A stretch of 16,878 nt of DNA from an uncultured Lachnospiraceae bacterium. GTDB taxonomy: Bacteria; Bacillota; Clostridia; Lachnospirales; Lachnospiraceae. Under the pieces are notes generated by a model. It saw only the letters and a program-made list of their open reading frames with translations. It did not search any database and was not told the DNA's origin. Shown here one piece after another: positions 1-5,374 of this stretch (positions are counted from its first letter, which is position 1; each line of letters starts with the position of its first letter). The position numbers were made by a program, and so were the translations under genes. The stretch is from the NCBI GenBank assembly GCA_934432595.1, contig CAKRYR010000032.1:1-16878 (forward strand), in the 5' to 3' direction.

Positions 1-55
1 ATTGCTCAAATTTTTTGCAAACTCCTGAAAATAAAAGGTTTTTTAAGAAAAAAGA

Positions 56-76
56 GGTAGTAAACTTTACACTACC
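56..76. repeat. Short inverted repeat ahead of the EEP gene
   Basis: GGTAGT (56-61) is the exact reverse complement of ACTACC (71-76), with a 9-base spacer that itself contains the palindrome GTAAACTTTAC. The element ends 24 bases before the start codon at 101. It could be an operator or a leader hairpin for the downstream secreted protein. No convincing -35/-10 pair was found in the first 100 bases, so the promoter may lie outside the window. Confidence 0.3.
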
Positions 77-100
77 ATTCTATTTTTGGGGGAAAGATAT

Positions 101-1003
101 ATGAAAAGTAAGAAGGGGTTATTGAGTTACACCTTGGTTTTAGTTTTAGCTTGCTCATTATTTGTTGGGGTTAAAAATGGAGGAATAAAATCGGATGCTT
201 CAGGAGTTCAAACGTCACAGTTAGATTTAAATGTTGATCATGAAGTTTCTATTATGTGTCAGAATTTAAGAAGAGAATATACGACCAAAGACGGCATAGG
301 AAATAATACAATTCTTCGTTATTATAGAATAGTGAATCAGTTTAATAATTATGATTCTGATATTTATTGTTTTCAAGAGTGTACAAGAGTATGGCAAGTG
401 TTATTGGATTATACATTTAATAATAAGGGTTATTATAAGATAATATATTATAATAATAATGGGTTAGCTACACCAGTTTATGCTAAGAAATCAAGATTTG
501 ATTTACTTGATTCAAGCGTATTTAATCTATCTGATAGGTCGTCTAAGGATAATACCGAGAATAGAATTTCATGTTGGGCAAAGTTAAGAGATAAGAATAC
601 TGGAAAAACACTTGCAGTATATAGTGGTCATTATGCTTTTGATAAAGACATTCAAGTTGAGAGTTGTGAGAAAATTAAAGAACATGCTGCACAGGCAAAT
701 GTAGATGGATATATTATCTGTGGAGATTTTAATTTTTCTAAAATAAAGAATCCTAAAGCTTATGAAGTTATGACATCTGGTGCAACAAAGGATTTAGCTA
801 TATCAGCAGAGTCAGAAGGTATACAAGGAGTTACAGGAGGAACTTTCCATGATTACGGAAAGAAAACTAATCCAAGAAGAATAGATTTCTTCTTTGGCTC
901 TTCAAGTATAGTAAGTAAAATGTATACTGTATTAAATGATACTTATGATGGGAAATATGTATCAGATCATTATGGAATATTAACTTATATTGATATAAAA
1001 TAA
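101..1003 (+). CDS. Secreted endonuclease/exonuclease/phosphatase-family protein
   Basis: The 300-residue product has the metal-dependent EEP fold (DNase I / sphingomyelinase / inositol phosphatase superfamily). It starts with a lysine-rich stretch and a hydrophobic segment (residues 7-25), a signal peptide or membrane anchor, so it probably acts outside the cell. The expected active-site residues are present in order: Asn55 in the first strand, Glu93 in FQEC, His177 in YSGHY, Asp209 and Asn211 in GDFN, Asp262 in RRIDFFF and the terminal Ser288-Asp289-His290. The family assignment is solid. The substrate (nucleic acid, phospholipid or sugar phosphate) cannot be told from sequence. An in-frame TTG at 86 is rejected because GGGGGAAAG at 88-96 is a well-placed ribosome binding site for the ATG at 101. 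The gene stands alone and is closed by its own terminator. Confidence 0.85.
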   Translation: MKSKKGLLSYTLVLVLACSLFVGVKNGGIKSDASGVQTSQLDLNVDHEVSIMCQNLRREYTTKDGIGNNTILRYYRIVNQFNNYDSDIYCFQECTRVWQVLLDYTFNNKGYYKIIYYNNNGLATPVYAKKSRFDLLDSSVFNLSDRSSKDNTENRISCWAKLRDKNTGKTLAVYSGHYAFDKDIQVESCEKIKEHAAQANVDGYIICGDFNFSKIKNPKAYEVMTSGATKDLAISAESEGIQGVTGGTFHDYGKKTNPRRIDFFFGSSSIVSKMYTVLNDTYDGKYVSDHYGILTYIDIK

Positions 1004-1030
1004 TAAACAAATCTTTATATTAAATATGCG

Positions 1031-1063
1031 AAAAAAAGAGTTGTAAAATACTCTTTTTTTCTT
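1031..1063 (+). terminator. Intrinsic terminator after the EEP gene
   Basis: An 11-bp perfect stem (1031-1041 with 1050-1060, AAAAAAAGAGT / ACTCTTTTTTT) with an 8-base loop ends in a T run. It lies 27 bases after the stop codon. Its A-rich 5' side means it could also work in the opposite direction. Confidence 0.85.
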
Positions 1064-1107
1064 TAATAGAGAAAATTGTGTATCATTTATTATTATATAA
1101 AACTCTC

Positions 1108-1200
1108 CGAGGAATGCACATAATGTGCAGAGGAAGGTTACTAGCACAACTGCACATTGGCACATAAAGTGGAATTTGGTTCTGTAGCATAATGTTGCTT
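1108..1200 (+). other. Candidate structured leader or small RNA upstream of trpS
   Basis: Four related segments can pair in mutually exclusive ways: TGCACA (1115-1120) with TGTGCA (1124-1129) through a 3-base loop; AATGTGCAG (1122-1130) with CTGCACATT (1150-1158), a perfect 9-bp stem; and the third segment imperfectly with AATGTTGC (1191-1198). A 14-codon frame at 1123-1167 with GAGGA at 1109-1113 could be a leader peptide, but it has no Trp codon. No T-box consensus is present. It resembles an attenuator layout but matches no riboswitch class I know, and there is no U-run terminator before trpS. Confidence 0.3.
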
Positions 1201-1205
1201 ATTAC

Positions 1206-1234
1206 TTGACTATTTAATACTATTATGATATATG
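1206..1234 (+). promoter_or_regulatory. Possible trpS promoter
   Basis: TTGACT (1206-1211) followed after 17 bases by TATATG (1229-1234), in a very AT-rich stretch. This would start transcription about 30 bases before the trpS start and downstream of the hairpins at 1108-1200. The -10 match is only moderate and other AT-rich hexamers nearby could serve instead. Confidence 0.4.
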
Positions 1235-1274
1235 TTATAAATAGAGTGTACACGTATTGGAGGAATTTAAATAT

Positions 1275-2363
1275 ATGGGAAAAAATATTATATTAACAGG
1301 TGATAGACCAACGGGAAGATTACATATAGGTCATTATGTTGGATCTTTAAAAAGAAGAGTGGAATTACAAAATTCAGGAAAATTTGATGATATACATATA
1401 ATGATTGCAGATGCACAAGCATTAACTGATAATATAGAAAATCCAGAAAAAATTAGGGAAAATATTATAGAAGTTGCGTTAGATTATTTAGCATGTGGAT
1501 TAGACCCTACAAAGTCTAATATATTTATTCAATCACAATTGCCAGAATTGTGTGAACTTACATTTTATTATATGGACTTAGTTACTGTAGCTAGATTACA
1601 ACGTAATCCAACAGTTAAGTCAGAGATTCAAATGCGTAACTTTGAAGCAAGTATACCAGTAGGATTTTTTACATATCCTATAAGTCAGGCTGCTGATATT
1701 ACAGCATTCAAGGCGAATGTTGTACCAGTAGGAGAGGATCAATTACCTATGATTGAACAGACAAGAGAAATTGTTAGAAAGTTCAATCAAGTATATTCAG
1801 ATGTATTAGTAGAGCCAGAGGCACTTATACCAGATAATAAAACTTGTTTAAGACTACCTGGAACAGATGGTAAAGCTAAGATGAGTAAGTCATTGGGAAA
1901 TTGTATATATTTAGCTGATACTGCTGATGATGTACGTAAAAAGGTTATGAGTATGTATACAGATCCAACACATATACAAGTAAGTGATCCAGGACATATT
2001 GAAGGAAATACAGTATTTACATATTTGGATGCATTTAGTAGAGATGAACATTTTGAAAGATATTTGCCAGAGTATGCTAATCTTGATGAATTGAAAGCTC
2101 ACTATACTAGAGGTGGCTTAGGAGATATGAAGGTTAAGAAATTTCTTAATAATGTACTTCAAGAGGAACTTGAACCCATTAGAAATAGACGTAAAGAATT
2201 TGAAAAAGATATACATGGTGTATATGATATGCTTAAGGTCGGTAGTGATAAGGCTAGAGAAGTTGCTGCTGAGACATTATCAGAAGTTAAAGAAGCTATG
2301 AAGATTAATTATTTTAATGATGCTGAACTTATAGCTAGTCATGTGAAAAAATATGAAGATTAA
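1275..2363 (+). CDS. trpS: Tryptophan--tRNA ligase
   Basis: Class I aminoacyl-tRNA synthetase that activates tryptophan with ATP and charges tRNA-Trp in the cytoplasm. In the 362-residue product the HIGH signature is literally present at residues 17-20 (GRLHIGHYVGSL) and the KMSKS loop at 202-206 (AKMSKSLGN). Family blocks such as LTGDRPTGRLHIGH, QSQLPEL, LQRNPTVKSE and AADITAFKA resemble the longer TrpRS form of streptococci and clostridia rather than the E. coli form. The annotated start is the ATG at 1275, with GGAGGAA at 1259-1265 as ribosome binding site. The in-frame TTG at 1257 overlaps that site and is rejected. The gene is monocistronic, with a terminator about 80 bases downstream. 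No T-box precedes it. Confidence 0.97.
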   Translation: MGKNIILTGDRPTGRLHIGHYVGSLKRRVELQNSGKFDDIHIMIADAQALTDNIENPEKIRENIIEVALDYLACGLDPTKSNIFIQSQLPELCELTFYYMDLVTVARLQRNPTVKSEIQMRNFEASIPVGFFTYPISQAADITAFKANVVPVGEDQLPMIEQTREIVRKFNQVYSDVLVEPEALIPDNKTCLRLPGTDGKAKMSKSLGNCIYLADTADDVRKKVMSMYTDPTHIQVSDPGHIEGNTVFTYLDAFSRDEHFERYLPEYANLDELKAHYTRGGLGDMKVKKFLNNVLQEELEPIRNRRKEFEKDIHGVYDMLKVGSDKAREVAAETLSEVKEAMKINYFNDAELIASHVKKYED

Positions 2364-2384
2364 TTTGTAACAGTTTAGTTAGTA

Positions 2385-2401
2385 CAAGCATTTACTGCTT
2401 G
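2385..2401 (+). repeat. Small hairpin after trpS
   Basis: CAAGCA (2385-2390) and TGCTTG (2396-2401) form a perfect 6-bp stem with a 5-base loop, 22 bases after the trpS stop. There is no T run, so it is unlikely to terminate alone; it may protect the 3' end. Confidence 0.35.
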
Positions 2402-2444
2402 GTGACGTGCATCCTATAGTATATAATAAAATAATTTGTGATAG

Positions 2445-2482
2445 AAAGAGGTTTTGTATTACAGAATGCAGAATCTTTTTTT
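2445..2482 (+). terminator. trpS: Intrinsic terminator of trpS
   Basis: A 16-bp stem with G-U pairs (2445-2460 with 2465-2480) closed by a 4-base loop and ending in a run of seven T. It lies about 80 bases after the trpS stop codon. Confidence 0.8.
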
Positions 2483-2503
2483 ATAAATTTTATAAATATT
2501 TTA

Positions 2504-2533
2504 TTGGTATAGTAAGATACATAGTGCTAGAAT
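2504..2533 (+). promoter_or_regulatory. Promoter of the unknown exported protein
   Basis: TTGGTA (2504-2509), 18-base spacer, TAGAAT (2528-2533). It lies just after the trpS terminator and about 70 bases before the start at 2603, which suits a separate transcript. Confidence 0.5.
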
Positions 2534-2602
2534 AGCAATAGAAATTTTTTGAGGATATTTAGAGAATTATTTTTGATGTCTAAATTAGAATGGAGGATAA
2601 GT

Positions 2603-3499
2603 ATGAAAAAATGGGGGAAAATTGTTGCAGTTGTACTAGTTATAGCAATTGTCTTTGGAATATGGCAAGGACCAATTAAATCAAGAGCCGATAAATTAGC
2701 AAATGAGGATGCTAGTGGAGAATCAGTAGAAAAAACAGAAGGTGATGAAAATATTTCTGGTGATATACAAGTTGATGAATCAGAAATAGTGAATAAATTT
2801 ACACTTCCTTGTGGAGATAATGAAAAATCATATGTAGAATATGTTACAACAAATACACATATCATATGTACTTACTACAAATATGTAGGAGAGGATGAAG
2901 ATGGAAATCCTATATATGAAAAGAAAGCATCTAAATCAGAAATTATGCCTGAGATAAGTGAGGATGATTTAAAACAAGAGGTTGCTCAAGATCAAAATAA
3001 TAGAAATAATATAAGTCGTGGAGAGAGTAATACTCGTGGTGAAGGTAGCCCTTTATATTGGCAGAAAATTGTAAGAGAAAATTTGAAGAAAGTATATTAT
3101 TATCAAGTTGGTGTAAAAGGTGAAGATGTTTATTATAGAATTGGTGGAGAACAATCTGTTGCAGTTAATTATTCAAAGTTAAATGAAGCAGGTGCTACTG
3201 ATGTTAAAGCTTTTATTGACCAAGTTGATTTGGTTAATAAACAATTAGTTCAATGTATACTAGTAGCAATTGGCACTGTTATGATGGCTATTTCAGCAAT
3301 TATAGCTTCATATGTTGCAGTTGGTTCTACGATATGTAGTACATTAATTGCTCCAATTTTAAAGCAGTTTGGTGTACAACTTATATCTCTTAGCCCAATT
3401 GGATTTGGACAGATGGTATTTAAAATGTATGATGATTATCAAGATTTAAAAGAAATGTATTGCCAAGCGGCTACACATGGTAGTATATTCACACCTTAA
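2603..3499 (+). CDS. Unrecognised exported or membrane-anchored protein
   Basis: I do not recognise this 298-residue protein. It opens with a lysine-rich start and a hydrophobic segment (residues 6-20), a signal peptide or N-terminal anchor. An acidic, low-complexity stretch follows (about 30-62), then a region with Cys70 and Cys89 and many tyrosines. A polar linker rich in Asn, Arg and Gly lies at about 125-150 and a mixed segment at 150-210. A long hydrophobic part (about 214-270, rich in Ala, Ile, Val, Ser and Gly, with Cys218 and Cys245) could span the membrane once or twice or insert into one. The tail is short, with Cys287. The ATG at 2603 is chosen because GGAGG (2592-2596) precedes it at a good distance; in-frame TTG 2549 and ATG 2575 lack such sites. 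It has its own promoter and terminator, so its neighbours give no functional clue. A bacteriocin-like or surface protein is only a guess from architecture. Confidence 0.7.
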   Translation: MKKWGKIVAVVLVIAIVFGIWQGPIKSRADKLANEDASGESVEKTEGDENISGDIQVDESEIVNKFTLPCGDNEKSYVEYVTTNTHIICTYYKYVGEDEDGNPIYEKKASKSEIMPEISEDDLKQEVAQDQNNRNNISRGESNTRGEGSPLYWQKIVRENLKKVYYYQVGVKGEDVYYRIGGEQSVAVNYSKLNEAGATDVKAFIDQVDLVNKQLVQCILVAIGTVMMAISAIIASYVAVGSTICSTLIAPILKQFGVQLISLSPIGFGQMVFKMYDDYQDLKEMYCQAATHGSIFTP

Positions 3500-3516
3500 T
3501 AGTTTTTGAGTTTTTT

Positions 3517-3540
3517 GGAGGGGCTTTGCCCCTCCTTTGT
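3517..3540 (+). terminator. GC-rich intrinsic terminator
   Basis: GGAGGGGC (3517-3524) and GCCCCTCC (3528-3535) form a perfect 8-bp stem with a TTT loop, followed by TTTGTTG. It lies 18 bases after the stop codon of the unknown exported protein and is conspicuous for its GC content in this AT-rich window. Confidence 0.8.
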
Positions 3541-3717
3541 TGTAGAAGACAAGGGACGATTTTAAATAATCCCTTCCATAGTTTCTTAGAAGACTGCGTA
3601 TTTTATATAATATTTTCATTTTCGTGGACCTTCTCACTTAGTTGCAATACCTAGTGGAACTAAATTCGAGTTTCGATTATAATCTCGCTAATTTAAAGGT
3701 ATAAAAAGCTTATGGAG

Positions 3718-3746
3718 TTGAATATTATTAAAGTAAGGTATATAAT
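3718..3746 (+). promoter_or_regulatory. Promoter of the flavodoxin-fold gene
   Basis: TTGAAT (3718-3723), exactly 17 bases, then a perfect TATAAT (3741-3746). The predicted start point is about 35 bases before the ATG at 3787. It is one of the best promoter matches in the window. Confidence 0.7.
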
Positions 3747-3786
3747 TAGCACATTGAATATTATGAGATTGTTTTAGGAGGTAGAG

Positions 3787-4407
3787 ATGAAAGTATTATT
3801 GGTTAATGGTAGTCCGCATAAAGAGGGGGCTACATATACTGCTCTTAATGAAGTAGCCCAAGCATTACAAGAGAATGGTATAGAGACAGAGATAATGTGG
3901 CTTGGAGTGGAACCTATTGCTGGGTGTATTGGGTGCAATACTTGTCTTAAGACAAGTAAGTGTTTTAGAAATGATGTTGTAAATGAATTTTTAGATAAGA
4001 TGGATGAGTTTGATGGATTTGTTTTTGGTTCAGCTGTTCATTTTGCAGCATCATCAGGAGCATTAAGTTCATTTATGGATAGAGCATTCTATGGAAGAGG
4101 AACTCGATTTGCTCATAAGCCAGCTGCGGCAGTAGTAAGTTGTAGAAGAGGTGGAGCAACAGCCGCTTTTGATGAAATAAATAAGTATTTTACTATATCA
4201 CAGATGCCTATTGTATCTTCACAGTATTGGAATCAAATTCATGGAAATAATGCAGAAGAAGCAAAACAAGATTTAGAAGGTATGCAAACTATGAGGGTTC
4301 TTGGTAATAATATGGCATATTTATTAAAATGCATAGATGCAGGTGCTAAGAAGGGAGTAGAAAAACCTGAAATAGAACCAAAAGTAAAAACTAATTTTAT
4401 ACGATAA
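3787..4407 (+). CDS. Flavodoxin-fold NAD(P)H oxidoreductase with an Isf-like cysteine cluster
   Basis: The 206-residue cytoplasmic protein belongs to the NADPH-dependent FMN reductase / iron-sulfur flavoprotein group. The N-terminal strand and phosphate loop MKVLLVNGSPHKEGAT is the FMN-binding start of this fold, and FGSAVHFAASSGALSSFMDR (about residues 78-97) is the typical second FMN-contact block. Cysteines 47, 50, 53 and 59 are spaced C-x2-C-x2-C-x5-C. This fits the compact motif described for iron-sulfur flavoproteins, which holds a 4Fe-4S cluster, so electron transfer between a cluster and FMN is plausible. The physiological partner is unknown. AGGAGG at 3776-3781 fixes the start. A MIF-family gene begins 70 bases downstream with no terminator between, so the two may share a transcript. 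Confidence 0.85.
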   Translation: MKVLLVNGSPHKEGATYTALNEVAQALQENGIETEIMWLGVEPIAGCIGCNTCLKTSKCFRNDVVNEFLDKMDEFDGFVFGSAVHFAASSGALSSFMDRAFYGRGTRFAHKPAAAVVSCRRGGATAAFDEINKYFTISQMPIVSSQYWNQIHGNNAEEAKQDLEGMQTMRVLGNNMAYLLKCIDAGAKKGVEKPEIEPKVKTNFIR

Positions 4408-4477
4408 AATTTTGGGTGTATAAGGAATTAATTATATGGTTAATTAAATATATTATTTTAGGATAGGAGACGATATT

Positions 4478-4822
4478 ATGCCATTTATTAATACTAAGGT
4501 AAATGTAGAGATTAGCGATGAAAAAGAAAAAGAGTTAAAGGAAAGATTAGGAAAAGCAATAGAAATTATTCCAGGTAAGAGTGAGCAATGGCTTATGTTA
4601 GGTTTTGAAGATAACGTAAGACTATATTTTAGAGGAGATAATAATTGTAAGATAGCTTTTGTGGAAGTGAAAGTTTTTGGTAATGAAAATAAAAATGCAT
4701 TTAATGCATTAACTGGTGAGATATGCAAAATTTATAATGAAGTTTTAGATATTGATCCTGATAAGGTTTATGTAAAATACGAAGCTGTTGCAAACTGGGG
4801 ATGGAATGGAAGTAATTTCTAA
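4478..4822 (+). CDS. MIF/phenylpyruvate tautomerase-family protein
   Basis: At 114 residues this has the length of macrophage migration inhibitory factor homologues, small trimeric enzymes of the tautomerase superfamily. Pro2, exposed after removal of Met1, is the catalytic base in this family and is present (MPFINTKVN). Lys34 in IPGKSEQWLML corresponds to the conserved active-site lysine region, and the C-terminal WGWNGSNF matches the family ending (WNNSTF in animal MIF). Bacterial members often tautomerise phenylpyruvate-like keto acids, but the natural substrate is often unknown. AGGAG at 4465-4469 precedes the start. The gene follows the flavodoxin-fold gene and is closed by a strong terminator. 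Confidence 0.88.
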   Translation: MPFINTKVNVEISDEKEKELKERLGKAIEIIPGKSEQWLMLGFEDNVRLYFRGDNNCKIAFVEVKVFGNENKNAFNALTGEICKIYNEVLDIDPDKVYVKYEAVANWGWNGSNF

Positions 4823-4965
4823 TGAGGTAATTGATAATAAGAAAATTGTTAATATGTTAAAGGATTAAGTGTGACATTTTAAAAGATTGTAAAAAATCAC
4901 TGTAAAATAATTATTATATTAATAGAAATAATATAATATGTTGAATATATTTTTATAAAAATCAG

Positions 4966-5017
4966 AAAAAAGAGCTAAAATTATGAGAAATCATATTAAA
5001 TTTAAGCTCTTTTTTTA
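4966..5017 (+). terminator. Intrinsic terminator after the MIF-like gene
   Basis: An 11-bp perfect stem AAAAAAGAGCT (4966-4976) / AGCTCTTTTTT (5005-5015) ends in a run of T. Inside the loop is a second small hairpin, ATGA-GAAA-TCAT, with a GNRA tetraloop. The symmetry allows function on both strands. Confidence 0.85.
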
Positions 5018-5096
5018 GTGTTATTTTTAGCTAATTTTTTTTAGTCCAAAAAGGGTAAAAAATAGTGCTAAATGAAGAGAAATAAATTATACAATA

Positions 5097-5244
5097 TGCA
5101 CAAAACAAATAAAGAGTAAAAGAGTAAAGATTAAAATATGTTGTGCAAAATATATAAAAAATATAAAAAACAATATACTTTTAAAACAAAATTTATCAAT
5201 AAAGTCAAATTTTCTGAAAATTTTCTTGCACAAAATGCACAAAA
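5097..5244. repeat. TGCACAAAA repeats upstream of the amylase, putative operator
   Basis: The nonamer TGCACAAAA occurs at 5097-5105 and then twice in perfect tandem at 5227-5235 and 5236-5244. An inverted partial copy TTGTGCA lies at 5141-5147. The tandem pair sits on the -35 hexamer and in the spacer of the amylase promoter, as expected for a regulator binding site. It does not resemble the CcpA cre consensus, and I cannot name a regulator. Confidence 0.45.
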
Positions 5245-5254
5245 GTGGTAAAAT
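5226..5254 (+). promoter_or_regulatory. Amylase promoter
   Basis: TTGCAC (5226-5231), exactly 17 bases, then TAAAAT (5249-5254). Predicted transcription starts near 5261, leaving a leader of about 110 bases before the ATG. The nonamer TAGGTGGTT occurs twice in the leader, at 5260-5268 and 5348-5356. Confidence 0.7.
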
Positions 5255-5374
5255 TCTTTTAGGTGGTTGAAAACAAGGTGAAATGATAATGTGGTTACTT
5301 TGGAAGGAACTGAAAAAAAGGCTAATCAGAAACACTTATATAGGTGATAGGTGGTTCTGTAGAAAGGGGATTTT

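Larger units (their letters stand above)
4823..5374. other. 552-base AT-rich gap between the MIF-like gene and the amylase
   Basis: I see no gene here. The region holds the terminator of the upstream pair (4966-5017), a very AT-rich stretch (about 5018-5220) with one forward and one inverted copy of a TGCACAA motif, the amylase promoter (5226-5254) overlapping two more copies, and an approximately 110-base untranslated leader. A minus-strand frame at 5087-5335 encodes only a Phe/Ile-rich low-complexity peptide and is treated as chance. Confidence 0.6.

Noticed and set aside
980..1165. Minus-strand 61-codon frame between the EEP gene and trpS
   Set aside because: It reads through the terminator hairpin and the end of the EEP gene, gives a low-complexity Phe/Ile/Lys-rich product and resembles no known small protein.
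1066..1274. T-box riboswitch or Trp-rich leader peptide controlling trpS
   Set aside because: There is no GGTGGNACC-type element or terminator next to trpS, and the small frame at 1123-1167 has no Trp codon.
3542..3566. Second hairpin after the unknown exported protein
   Set aside because: AAGG...GATT/AATC...CCTT pairing needs a bulge and has no T run; the clear terminator at 3517-3540 already accounts for the 3' end.
4408..4477. Promoter in the gap before the MIF-like gene
   Set aside because: The gap is AT-rich with TTAATTA-type palindromes, but no -35/-10 pair with proper spacing stands out; read-through from the gene upstream is simpler.
5087..5335. Minus-strand 82-codon frame antisense to the amylase promoter
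   Set aside because: Its Phe/Ile composition comes from the A-rich plus strand, and it overlaps a well-supported promoter.
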